Assembly (NCBI GenBank): GCA_051649245.1
Contig: JBOFGS010000024.1
Span: 1 to 64,000 of the forward strand
DNA: 64,000 nt
Direction: 5' to 3'
Source of the DNA: Brevinema_A sp051649245
GTDB lineage: Bacteria > Spirochaetota > Brevinematia > Brevinematales > Brevinemataceae
The stretch's first letter is position 1; every line of letters starts with the position of its first letter. Shown here one piece after another: positions 27,386 to 35,559 of this stretch. Below the pieces are notes generated by a model. That model was not told the origin of the DNA, did no database searches, and saw only the letters and a list, made by a program, of their open reading frames with translations. A program made the translations under genes and the position numbers.

Positions 27386-27420
27386 ATAAAAGCTCTTGCA
27401 AACTATACAAGAGCTTTTAT
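27386..27420 (-). terminator. Terminator of rpoZ-miaA-xseB
   Basis: A 13-bp perfect stem (ATAAAAGCTCTTG / CAAGAGCTTTTAT) with a 9-base loop. Its right arm includes the xseB stop codon. Confidence 0.85.
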
Positions 27421-27593
27421 TTTTTGATGATATTGACGATTAATTCTTTAGATTTAGAGAGCTTTTCTTCTAAAATTTTTATTATTGTTGTTCCTTCAAC
27501 ATAATATGTTGAGATTTCTTCAAAATTTTCAGAATTATTCATTTTGGTAATGATTTCTTCAAGTTTTTGTTTATATTCATTATATGTTTGCAT
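27417..27593 (-). CDS. xseB: Exodeoxyribonuclease VII small subunit
   Basis: A small gene of 58 aa on the minus strand, starting at 27593 and overlapping the end of miaA by 14 bases. The protein reads YNEYKQKLEEIITKMNNSE, then YYVEGTTIIKILEEKLSK, which matches the two-helix XseB pattern (leucine-rich helix, acidic turn, YxxG, then CEEKLxxA-type helix with Cys replaced by Leu). XseB binds XseA to form a nuclease that degrades single-stranded DNA. XseA is not in the window, so the partner must lie elsewhere. The size, helix pattern and terminator at its stop support a real gene. Confidence 0.75.
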   Translation of the reverse strand: MQTYNEYKQKLEEIITKMNNSENFEEISTYYVEGTTIIKILEEKLSKSKELIVNIIKK

Positions 27594-28476
27594 AGAATTT
27601 TCCTTCTAAAAGTTCTTCTTTTGAATATATTTTTTGTTCTTGTAATAGAGATCGAAAAAGAGTTTGTTGTCTTTTTGCAAAGTGCTTGGTATCAAGAATT
27701 AGTTGTTTAGTCATATTATCTAAATCATATACATTCTGTAAATAATTTAACACATGACGATATCCTATTGTTTTAAAAACAGGAGAAGTATCCCCAAATC
27801 TTTCTATGATAGCTTTTGTTTCATCTATCAAACCTTTTTCAAGCATATGATGGACACGTTTTTCAATATTTTGATAAATTATTTCTCGATTTTGATTTGG
27901 TTGACTAAAAATCCATTGCCAATTTGGTTTGGTATTATGTTGATGAAGCTCGGAAAATTTTATTTTTGTAACAAATATCGCCTCTAATGCTCTTACAATT
28001 CTGATATGATCTTCACAAGATATTTTGGAAGCATAGACAGGATCAATACTTTGAAGTTCTTTATATAAGATATGAGATCCTTCTTGTTGGAGACGTTGAT
28101 TTAAAAAGACACGATATTCTTCGTTTCGTGATTCTTGTTCAAACATTCCCAAGAATAAACTTTTTAAATATAATCCTGTGCCACCAACAATAATAGGTAA
28201 TTTTCCCCGTTGATGAATATCTTCAATAATTGTAATAGCTTTTTCTTTCCAAAGACCAGCTGTGCATTGTTCATTAGGTTCAAGAATATCAATTAAATGA
28301 TGAGATACTATTTTTTGTTCTTCTTTTGTTGGTTTTGCAGAACCAATATCAAAGTATTTATATATTTGAACAGAATCACAGGAAATAATTTCGCCATTAA
28401 GTTTTGAGGATAATTCAAGAGCAAGCTCTGATTTTCCGGAGGCTGTAGCCCCAACGATAGAAAATACGGTAATCAT
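27580..28476 (-). CDS. miaA: tRNA dimethylallyltransferase
   Basis: A 298-aa enzyme that adds a dimethylallyl group to A37 of tRNAs reading UNN codons. The P-loop is GATASGKSELALEL, followed by ISCDSVQIYKYFDIGSAKP, HHLIDILEPNEQ, IIVGGTGLYLKSL and IGYRHVLNYL, all typical. Length is usual. It lies between rpoZ and xseB with a hairpin in the gap after rpoZ. Confidence 0.95.
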   Translation of the reverse strand: MITVFSIVGATASGKSELALELSSKLNGEIISCDSVQIYKYFDIGSAKPTKEEQKIVSHHLIDILEPNEQCTAGLWKEKAITIIEDIHQRGKLPIIVGGTGLYLKSLFLGMFEQESRNEEYRVFLNQRLQQEGSHILYKELQSIDPVYASKISCEDHIRIVRALEAIFVTKIKFSELHQHNTKPNWQWIFSQPNQNREIIYQNIEKRVHHMLEKGLIDETKAIIERFGDTSPVFKTIGYRHVLNYLQNVYDLDNMTKQLILDTKHFAKRQQTLFRSLLQEQKIYSKEELLEGKFYANI

Positions 28477-28486
28477 ATTAATAAAT

Positions 28487-28511
28487 AAAACCTCTATTTT
28501 ATAGAGGTTTT
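28487..28511 (-). terminator. Hairpin between rpoZ and miaA
   Basis: An 11-bp stem (AAAACCTCTAT / ATAGAGGTTTT) with a TTT loop in the 17-base gap. On the minus strand it is followed by TTTTATTTATT, so it could attenuate transcription into miaA, which has no clear promoter of its own. Confidence 0.6.
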
Positions 28512-28715
28512 TTCTATGAATGAATATTCAACATTTCCACTTAAGACTTCTCTTATGGCTAAGAGAGTCAATTTTTCGGAACGATTAGGCCCAACAGGGA
28601 TTTCTGTAGCATCATTATGTTCTTGAGATAAAGCTCTTGCATATTTAATAGTAGCAACGGTAGCTTTATATTTATTTCCTGACATTGACAAGATTTCATC
28701 CAATGGTAATGGCAT
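28494..28715 (-). CDS. rpoZ: RNA polymerase omega subunit
   Basis: A 73-aa protein with the omega pattern: LPLDEILSMSGNKYKATVATIKYARAL (first ten residues MPLPLDEILS), then an RSEKLTLLAIREVLSGNVEY segment. Omega stabilises the beta' subunit. It is the first gene of rpoZ-miaA-xseB and has a good promoter 50 bases upstream. gmk and dfp, frequent neighbours in other phyla, are absent. Confidence 0.85.
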   Translation of the reverse strand: MPLPLDEILSMSGNKYKATVATIKYARALSQEHNDATEIPVGPNRSEKLTLLAIREVLSGNVEYSFIEKTSIK

Positions 28716-28768
28716 GATGTCCCCTTATTTTTCAATTTCAACAATTATTAGGATAAATTATCCTTTTT

Positions 28769-28797
28769 ATTATATGATTTTCTTGGCATAATGTCAA
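28769..28797 (-). promoter_or_regulatory. Promoter of rpoZ-miaA-xseB
   Basis: On the minus strand TTGACA (28792-28797) and TATAAT (28769-28774) are 17 bases apart, full consensus. Confidence 0.85.
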
Positions 28798-28893
28798 GTT
28801 ATTTTTCATTTTTTTCTATAATATTTATGTCGTAACAATAATAAGTTTTATTTGTGATAAGATTCTAGAAATATGAATTCAAAAATTTACACT

Positions 28894-28926
28894 AAAAAAC
28901 CTCTGTTATAAATAGCAGAGGTTTTT
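28894..28926 (-). terminator. Terminator of nox
   Basis: A perfect 11-bp stem (AAAAACCTCTG / CAGAGGTTTTT) with a 10-base AT-rich loop, just after the nox stop codon. Confidence 0.85.
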
Positions 28927-28950
28927 ATCTTGTATTATATTGTTAAAATA

Positions 28951-30285
28951 TTATTGAGCTGTCAAACATACAGCTGTTAACCAAGATACAGGTTTGTTAT
29001 AATGAGGTAAGAAGAAGAAATCAGCTAATGCAAGCTCATCAATGGTCATTTTTTTCTGAATGGCAAGAGAAAAAGTATGAATTACTTCAGAATGGTTTCC
29101 TTTTGATTGGATTTGAGCACCAAGAAGACGTCTTGTGCCTGCATCATATACTACTTTTACGGTAACAGGATGGTGTGTAGGCATAAATTCTGGTCTGTCA
29201 GCATCAGTAATAGTATTTGATAATACTTTATATCCACGTCTTGTTGCTGTATTTTCAGAAAATCCTGTTGAAGCCATATTTAAATCAAAAATTTTAATAG
29301 CATTTGACCCTTGAACACCTGTGAAAGCAATAGTAGGTTTGGAAATATTAGCAGCACATAAAATACCTGTACGAACAGCATTCGTTGCCAATGCGATATA
29401 GTCACTTCCTTGAATGACATTTGAGATTACAGCAACGGAATCACCACAAGCAAACACATCAGGATCTGATGTTTCTAAATATTCGTTCACAATGATTGCT
29501 CCATTGTCAAGAGTTTTAAGTTTGTCTTTATATAATGTCGTATCAGGACGGAATCCTGTTGCTAAGATAATCATATCTGTTTGATATGATCCTTTGTCTG
29601 TTATGATTTCTGAAACAATACCATTTTTGCCATGGATTTCCTTTACTTTTTCACAAGTATGTACATCAATTCCATGTTCTTTAAGAGTTTTTTCAACAAC
29701 ATCAGTCATCTCATTGTCAAAATAACTTCCAAGAACACAGCTAGCACCTTCAATTAAGCTGACTTTTTTCCCTAATTCTTTAAACGCTTCCACTAATTCT
29801 ACACCAATATATCCACCACCAACAATAGTAACATGTTTAACATGATCTTTTTTAGCATAATCAATGATATGTTGTGCATGTTGGTACGTTTTAGATAAAA
29901 ATACTCCTGTTAAATCAACACCAGGAAGATTTGGAACAATAGGCCAAGAACCTGTTGCTAAAACAAGTTTATCATAAGAATCTTTGAATTCTTCATTTGT
30001 GATGAGATTTTTTACGGTTACTTCTTTTTTATCAAAATCTACAGCTGTGACTTCATGTTTTGTTCGAATATCAAGGCCTTTTTGTTTTAAACTTTCAGTG
30101 GTTTCATAAAAAAGTCCTTTTGGATCTTTGACGACATCTCCAACCCATAACGCAATTCCACAGGCTAAAAATGAAATATTATCATTTTTTTCATAAGAAA
30201 CAATCTCAACATGTTTATTGAATTTTTGAACATTATTTATAAATGCTGTCCCAGCGTGGTTATTACCAACTAAAATGACTTTCAT
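28951..30285 (-). CDS. nox: NADH oxidase / CoA-disulfide reductase family flavoprotein
   Basis: A 444-aa FAD-dependent pyridine nucleotide-disulfide oxidoreductase. It has an N-terminal FAD site (VGNNHAGTAFI), the redox cysteine Cys42 in NISFLACGIALWVG, the NAD site TIVGGGYIGVELVEAF, the second FAD motif VFACGDSVAV, and a C-terminal dimerisation domain. The FLACGIALW motif is typical of water-forming NADH oxidases of low-oxygen bacteria, which remove O2 and recycle NAD+. CoA-disulfide reductases share the fold, so specificity is not certain. Single-gene unit with its own promoter and terminator. Confidence 0.88.
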   Translation of the reverse strand: MKVILVGNNHAGTAFINNVQKFNKHVEIVSYEKNDNISFLACGIALWVGDVVKDPKGLFYETTESLKQKGLDIRTKHEVTAVDFDKKEVTVKNLITNEEFKDSYDKLVLATGSWPIVPNLPGVDLTGVFLSKTYQHAQHIIDYAKKDHVKHVTIVGGGYIGVELVEAFKELGKKVSLIEGASCVLGSYFDNEMTDVVEKTLKEHGIDVHTCEKVKEIHGKNGIVSEIITDKGSYQTDMIILATGFRPDTTLYKDKLKTLDNGAIIVNEYLETSDPDVFACGDSVAVISNVIQGSDYIALATNAVRTGILCAANISKPTIAFTGVQGSNAIKIFDLNMASTGFSENTATRRGYKVLSNTITDADRPEFMPTHHPVTVKVVYDAGTRRLLGAQIQSKGNHSEVIHTFSLAIQKKMTIDELALADFFFLPHYNKPVSWLTAVCLTAQ

Positions 30286-30323
30286 TAAGTCCTCCTTTGT
30301 AAAATAAAGCTGTGTACATATTT

Positions 30324-30352
30324 ATTATATGTATTTTTTTTTTTTTTGTCAA
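30324..30352 (-). promoter_or_regulatory. Promoter of nox
   Basis: On the minus strand TTGACA (30347-30352) and TATAAT (30324-30329) are 17 bases apart; the spacer is an unbroken run of A followed by TACA. Confidence 0.85.
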
Positions 30353-30762
30353 TGAATAATACATATTATTTGTCATTTATAAGACACTTATTATATTTTT
30401 CTCAATAATATAAATATATTATCTCGTAGTAGGGATACTTTATTATTCTATCTTTTCTTGAATATATTTGATCTTAACAGTCATTTTTTATTTTTCGGAT
30501 AAAAACTACTTTTTATTAACAATGATTCTATTAAAGTAAACTTATCATTGATTCTCACTATAAATATAACATTATTGTGACAATAATATGTTGATTAAAT
30601 AACATGATATTTTTACCAGAAATTGGATGTCCCTATAAATGAGGAAAATATTATAAAGACAAATACGTACTTTAAAGAATCAGAAATTGAAAAGTAAATA
30701 AAAATATTCCCTAACATTTATTATTACTTAAGTCATATAAAACAATAAGTTAATATGATACA
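30353..30762. other. Noncoding gap between nox and OMP1
   Basis: 410 bases of AT-rich DNA without a gene I can support. It contains a 17-base palindrome ATTATTGTGACAATAAT at 30571-30587 that looks like an operator, but lies more than 200 bases upstream of the nox promoter. Confidence 0.5.
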
Positions 30763-30789
30763 AAAAACTCTCCATGTCGGAGAGTTTTT
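30763..30789 (-). terminator. Terminator of OMP1
   Basis: A perfect 11-bp stem (AAAAACTCTCC / GGAGAGTTTTT) with a 5-base loop. Confidence 0.85.
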
Positions 30790-30823
30790 GTTGAAATTTA
30801 TCTTTTTAGTGAGGAGTAATTTC

Positions 30824-31498
30824 TTATTTTCCAAAAGTATAACCAAGTGAAATATAAGAATCAATAGTAAGTTTAGGTTGCCACATATGCTGTAATAATA
30901 TATTAAATCCAAGAGAATTTCTCCACGCAAAAGTGAAACCATTATCTAAAATATAACTGATACCGGGAATAACATAATTTACTCCAAGGAAATTATAATT
31001 TGCAGATACTTTTATACTTGGCATAAGTGCAGGTATACGGGAATCTAATTTTGCTATAAGCTTATGAGATCCTCCTTGAATACCAAAACCCAAAATATCA
31101 AACATTAAACGACCAGATTTAAGTTTTTTACCAACACTATAAGATAGGGTTAATCCACCTGTCAATCCCTTTATTTTAAGATAACAAGATGCAAGATTAG
31201 GAATTTTTTGTACTAGACCTTTAGCAAAATCCGCTTTAAAAAAAGAACGAATATCTAAACCATGAATAGTGCCTGATTCACGAACAGAATGAAGCATATA
31301 GTTAAGTTCCAAACCTATGACACCACCACCTGGCATACTTGTTATACCATTGAAGATATAACCGCCTTTGTAAGGGGTCTGTGTTTCTGTATAATGATAA
31401 CCACTAAGTACATTGACTTGAAGATTATGTCTACCTAGCGTTGCGTGCAAATTTGCTACGCTTAATATGAATACTAATAATAAAAAAATTTTTTTCAT
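30824..31498 (-). CDS. Outer-membrane-type protein 1 (paralogue of the one at 47.6 kb)
   Basis: A secreted protein of about 224 aa. The signal peptide is MKKIFLLLVFILSVANLHA, followed by TLGRHNLQVNVLSGYHY and many short amphipathic strands ending in ISLGYTFGK. The paralogue at 47587 has the same plan (VGTHNGFISLNGG near the start, FSLGFMFGK at the end, a central YSVGKK/YAVGFQK plus FDILG/FDIVG block). Function is unknown; a small beta-barrel is likely. ATG at 31516 is also in frame but would remove most of the spacing to the ribosome binding site. It reads away from the glycan operon. Confidence 0.7.
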   Translation of the reverse strand: MKKIFLLLVFILSVANLHATLGRHNLQVNVLSGYHYTETQTPYKGGYIFNGITSMPGGGVIGLELNYMLHSVRESGTIHGLDIRSFFKADFAKGLVQKIPNLASCYLKIKGLTGGLTLSYSVGKKLKSGRLMFDILGFGIQGGSHKLIAKLDSRIPALMPSIKVSANYNFLGVNYVIPGISYILDNGFTFAWRNSLGFNILLQHMWQPKLTIDSYISLGYTFGK

Positions 31499-31543
31499 TT
31501 TTTTTATACCCACCATTCCTATAATATAGTTATATATCTTTTT

Positions 31544-31571
31544 ATTATACCATGATATATATTTTTGTCAA
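31544..31571 (-). promoter_or_regulatory. Promoter of OMP1
   Basis: On the minus strand TTGACA (31566-31571) and TATAAT (31544-31549) are 16 bases apart. Confidence 0.8.
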
Positions 31572-31654
31572 GTCATAATATGATTTATTTTCAAATAAAT
31601 ATCCATTCTACGATTTGAAGATGTAGATACTGTAGTTTCAAATTTATCTTGTCA

Positions 31655-31950
31655 CTATTTGTTAAAATGCACTGCACCTAATTCAATAGATATCCTAAAA
31701 TAACTACTATCAATAAATTTTTTGATCATCAAAATATTTTCAAAATCGTCTCATTAAGATCTCTTTAATGCTATATTGTTTGATTTACTAAGTCTTTGAG
31801 TTTACAAGGATTTTATGTATTGGTGGAGATAGATTGTTTCCGATGAGTTTTGATTTAACCTTATCAATGAGATAATCATGATAAATTTTTTAGCCGTTTT
31901 AATATCGCTTGTTTTCAACATAATTGCTGATTTTATTGTTAAAATTTCAC
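31655..31950 (-). pseudogene. Decayed coding remnants, minus strand
   Basis: The 838-base gap between OMP1 and the glycan operon contains protein-like stretches on the minus strand broken by stops and frame changes: EILTIKSAIMLKTSDIK, then YLIDKVKSKLIGNNLSPP, then IKEILMRRF, then FIDSSYFRISIELGAVHF ending at a stop at 31655-31657. They follow one another in order, as expected of one decayed gene. I cannot name a family. From 31950 to 32180 I see nothing definite. Confidence 0.35.
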
Positions 31951-32181
31951 AGGAACTAAAGAGTCTTTAGATATAGAGAAATGCATCTATATCTATAATT
32001 CTTTGGATACGTAAAAATCCTAATGCATGATGTCAATTGTTGATGTATTAAGTATCTTGTTCGCATCTCATAAAAATTTTAATAAAATAATCTTTGTTAT
32101 CTATAATAATAGAATAAAATTTATATAGATATGTTTGTTATAAGTTACTGAAAAAAAATTAATTATAACAATTGAAATTAT

Positions 32182-32209
32182 TTGACAAAAGTATAATTTA
32201 TGTTATAAT
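32182..32209 (+). promoter_or_regulatory. Promoter of the glycan operon
   Basis: TTGACA (32182-32187) and TATAAT (32204-32209) are 16 bases apart. The leader to the rfbF start is about 120 bases. Confidence 0.8.
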
Positions 32210-32336
32210 AAACATTATTAAGAAATAATCGTGAAAATACTTGACGTTTTTAATACTAATATCTAACGTAACTATCGTTCTATAGTTTGATAAAAAGATA
32301 TTAGGAATAAAAATTAAAATATTAAGAGGATAGCTA

Positions 32337-33113
32337 ATGAAAGTTGTGATTTTAGCTGGTGGAATGGGAACCCGTCTTGGAGAAGAGACTTCTATTCGAC
32401 CAAAACCTTTGGTTGAGGTTGGAGGATTTCCTATCATTTGGCATATCATGAAATATTATTCATCTTTTGGGCATAATGAGTTTATTATTTGTTTGGGTTA
32501 TAAAGGCTATATGATTAAAGAGTTTTTCTTGAACTATATGGCACATCTTAGTAATATTTCACTTGATTTTACCACTAACAAAACAATATATGATTACCAA
32601 ACTCATACTAAAGAACCTTGGAAGATCTCATTGGTGCATACAGGGGACAATGATATGACTGGATCTCGTATTCGTCAGATTGAGTCTTATATTGGTAATG
32701 ATGAAGAGTTTTTATTAACTTACGGCGATGGTCTATGTAATGTTGATATCAATAAAGAAATTGAATTCCATAAAAAACACGGAAAGACAGCAACAATTTT
32801 AGCTGTAAAGCCAGTAGGTCGTTTTGGAGCTTTGAGTATTAATGGAACAAAAATTGAAAACTTTCAAGAAAAACCTGAAGGAGATGGCAGTTATATTAAT
32901 GGTGGATTTTTTGTGCTTAATAGGTCTATTTTCAAGATTCTCTCTGTAGATTCAAAGCTAGTTTTTGAACAAGAACCTCTTAAACAACTGGCAGCTAAAG
33001 GTGAATTACAAGCCTTTATGCATAATGGTTTTTGGCAATGTATGGATACCCTTCGCGACAAACAAATATTAGAAGAACTTTGGCAATCTGGAGACGCTCC
33101 ATGGAAACATTAA
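32337..33113 (+). CDS. rfbF: Glucose-1-phosphate cytidylyltransferase
   Basis: A 258-aa nucleotidyltransferase making CDP-glucose from CTP and glucose-1-phosphate, the first step to CDP-3,6-dideoxyhexoses (also called ddhA or ascA). The nucleotide-binding signature is VVILAGGMGTRLGEETSIRP with KPLVEVGG; later motifs FIICLGYKGYMIKE, LTYGDGLCNVD and FQEKPEGDGSYINGGFFVL match the family. The RBS is AAGAGGAT. First gene of the operon; rfbG overlaps its end by 13 bases. Confidence 0.95.
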   Translation: MKVVILAGGMGTRLGEETSIRPKPLVEVGGFPIIWHIMKYYSSFGHNEFIICLGYKGYMIKEFFLNYMAHLSNISLDFTTNKTIYDYQTHTKEPWKISLVHTGDNDMTGSRIRQIESYIGNDEEFLLTYGDGLCNVDINKEIEFHKKHGKTATILAVKPVGRFGALSINGTKIENFQEKPEGDGSYINGGFFVLNRSIFKILSVDSKLVFEQEPLKQLAAKGELQAFMHNGFWQCMDTLRDKQILEELWQSGDAPWKH

Positions 33114-34171
33114 ATTCTCTTAAAAAAAATTATCAAGGAAAACGTGTCCTCATTACAGGACATACAGGATTTAAAGGTACTTGGATGTCTCGTTGTTTAC
33201 TGGAGTTAGGTGCTGAGGTTTATGGTATTGGACTTGATGAAGGAGATGATAAGGTCTTTACTTTATCAAATACAGCTCAAGATATGACTTCTTATATTCA
33301 AGATATTCGTGATTCTGATGCTACGATTAAACTTGTGGAACAAATCAATCCTCATTTTGTTTTTCATCTTGCTGCTCAGCCTCTTGTTATTGAAGGTTAT
33401 AAAAATCCTATTGATACTTTTGAGTCTAATATTATGGGTACTACCCATATTTTGGAAGGATGTCGTAAAGCTCCTGCATTAGAGGCTGGGATTTTTATTA
33501 CCACAGATAAAGTTTACCATAACTTTGAGTGGAGCTATCCTTATCGTGAAACAGATATTCTTGGTGGTCATGATCCTTATTCAGCAAGTAAAGCCGCTTG
33601 TGAATTAGTTATTTCTTCTTATCGTTCATCGTTCTTTGATGATCAAAAAATCTGTTCTGTTCGTGCTGGTAATGTGATTGGTGGTGGTGATTTTGCTGAT
33701 AATCGTATTATTCCTGATTTAGTTCGCGCAGCTCAAAGTGGAGAAAAAGCTATCATTCGAGCTCCTCACAGTATCCGACCATGGCAGCATGTTTTGGATG
33801 CTATTTGGGGATATCTCTTGATTGGAGATTCTCTCATTAATAATAAAATGACCTTATCTCCATCTTACAACATCGCACCACCTGATAATAGCGATATCCA
33901 TACAGTTTTATTTGTCATTAAAACTTTCTTGAATACGCTTGGAAAAGGTTCTTATGAAATTGATCCTAATGCATCTACTTTTAAAGAAATGGACAAATTA
34001 AGACTTGATCCATCTTTGATTCAAGAACAAATCGGCTGGAAAGCAGGCTTTACAACAGAAGAAGCTATCAAGCAAACCGCCTATGAATATAAGGCTTGGC
34101 TTGAAAAACCAAACGAATTAAAACAGCAAATTGATCATTCTATTGTAACATATTATCAAAAACAAGGATAA
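33101..34171 (+). CDS. rfbG: CDP-glucose 4,6-dehydratase
   Basis: A 356-aa extended short-chain dehydrogenase that converts CDP-glucose to CDP-4-keto-6-deoxyglucose (ddhB/ascB). It has the Rossmann motif ITGHTGFKGTWMSRCL, the TTDKVYHNFEW segment with the catalytic Thr-Asp-Lys region, the YSASK active site (HDPYSASKAACELVI), and RAGNVIGGGDFADNRIIPD. The in-frame start at 33032 lies deep in rfbF; the ATG at 33101 has CTGGAGAC before it and matches family length, so it is chosen. Confidence 0.95.
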   Translation: METLNSLKKNYQGKRVLITGHTGFKGTWMSRCLLELGAEVYGIGLDEGDDKVFTLSNTAQDMTSYIQDIRDSDATIKLVEQINPHFVFHLAAQPLVIEGYKNPIDTFESNIMGTTHILEGCRKAPALEAGIFITTDKVYHNFEWSYPYRETDILGGHDPYSASKAACELVISSYRSSFFDDQKICSVRAGNVIGGGDFADNRIIPDLVRAAQSGEKAIIRAPHSIRPWQHVLDAIWGYLLIGDSLINNKMTLSPSYNIAPPDNSDIHTVLFVIKTFLNTLGKGSYEIDPNASTFKEMDKLRLDPSLIQEQIGWKAGFTTEEAIKQTAYEYKAWLEKPNELKQQIDHSIVTYYQKQG

Positions 34172-34174
34172 AAA

Positions 34175-35518
34175 ATGTCTGAACAACTAAAAAAACAAAT
34201 ACTTGAATTGGTAAAAGAATACACCACTCAAAAATTTCCTAAAAAAACTTTTATGGCTGGAAACACCTCTGTTCCTATTTCTGGAAAAGTTTTTGACCAT
34301 GAAGAGGTTTGTAATATTGTTGAAAGTGCACTTGAATTCAATTTAACTACTCATACATTTAATGCACTTTTCGAAAAACAAATGTGCGAATTTCTAGGAA
34401 TCAAATATGTTTTAACCTGTAATTCAGGATCTTCTGCAAACTTAATTGCTTTTTCGGCACTAACGTCACCCTTATTAAAAGACCGTGCCTTAAAAGCTGG
34501 TGATGAAGTAATCTCCGTAGCTGCTGGTTTTCCCACAACCATCAATCCTATTATTCAACATGGTTGTATTCCTGTTTTTATTGATGAAACTTTCCCAACA
34601 TATAATATTGATGTTACTAAATTAGAAGAAGCTCTTTCTGAAAAAACTAAAGCTGTCTTTATTGCACATACGCTTGGTAATCCTTTTGATCTCAAAACTA
34701 TTAGTGAATTTTGTCAAAAACATAATCTTTGGCTTATTGAAGATTGTTGTGATGCACTTGGTGGTACATTCCAAGATAAAATGATTGGAACATTTGGACA
34801 TATTGCTACTTTTAGTTTTTATCCTGCACACCATATCACTATGGGTGAAGGTGGTGCTGTGGCAACATCTAACCCTATCTTAAAAAAAGCAATGGAAAGT
34901 ATCCGTGACTGGGGACGTGATTGTTGGTGTGCTCCAGGAGTTGATAATAGTTGTAACAAACGTTTTGATTGGACTTATGAGTCACTTCCTGATGGTTATG
35001 ATCATAAATATGTCTATAGTCATTTGGGGTACAATCTTAAAATTACTGATATGCAAGCAGCTGTTGCCGTTGCACAAATGAAAAAATTACCTGAATTTAT
35101 TGAAATTCGTCGTCGAAATTTTACCCTTCTTTCTGAACAACTTGCTGATTTACAAGACTACTTTATTCTCCCAAAAGCAACTAAAGATAGTAATCCTTCT
35201 TGGTTTGGATATCTTTTAACCTTAAAAGATGGTGTTCCGTTTACACGTAATGAGATCACACGTTATTTAGATAGTAAAAAAGTTGCTACTCGTTTGCTTT
35301 TTGCAGGAAATGTCACTAAACAACCCTATATGAAAGGACGAAAGTATCGAGTAGTAGGAGATCTTTTTGTCACAGATAAGATCATGAATGACACATTTTG
35401 GATCGGGCTGTATCAAGGTATTACCCCTGAAATGATTTCTTATACGGTTAAATGTATTAAAGAATTTATAGAAAATCAAAATAATAAATCTAAGAAAATA
35501 TGTGCTGATTTTTCCTAA
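34175..35518 (+). CDS. rfbH: CDP-4-keto-6-deoxyglucose-3-dehydrase (E1)
   Basis: A 447-aa PMP- and [2Fe-2S]-dependent enzyme removing the C3 hydroxyl (ddhC/ascC). The PLP lysine is replaced by His220 in FYPAHHITMGEGG, the hallmark of E1. The iron-sulfur ligands fit C-X57-C-X1-C-X7-C as Cys192, Cys250, Cys252 and Cys260 (RDCWCAPGVDNSC). The partner reductase E3 (ddhD/ascD) is not encoded in the operon and must be supplied from elsewhere. Three bases after rfbG. Confidence 0.95.
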   Translation: MSEQLKKQILELVKEYTTQKFPKKTFMAGNTSVPISGKVFDHEEVCNIVESALEFNLTTHTFNALFEKQMCEFLGIKYVLTCNSGSSANLIAFSALTSPLLKDRALKAGDEVISVAAGFPTTINPIIQHGCIPVFIDETFPTYNIDVTKLEEALSEKTKAVFIAHTLGNPFDLKTISEFCQKHNLWLIEDCCDALGGTFQDKMIGTFGHIATFSFYPAHHITMGEGGAVATSNPILKKAMESIRDWGRDCWCAPGVDNSCNKRFDWTYESLPDGYDHKYVYSHLGYNLKITDMQAAVAVAQMKKLPEFIEIRRRNFTLLSEQLADLQDYFILPKATKDSNPSWFGYLLTLKDGVPFTRNEITRYLDSKKVATRLLFAGNVTKQPYMKGRKYRVVGDLFVTDKIMNDTFWIGLYQGITPEMISYTVKCIKEFIENQNNKSKKICADFS

Positions 35519-35559
35519 TATAACTTTTTTAAGATCACTAATTAAAATAGAGGTATGTC

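Noticed and set aside
32198..32449. Minus-strand ORF over the glycan promoter
   Set aside because: It covers the promoter and the rfbF start and has no ribosome binding site or recognisable domain.
34351..34545. Missing PLP lysine in RfbH as a defect
   Set aside because: His in this position is the normal E1 dehydrase feature, so it is not a loss of function.
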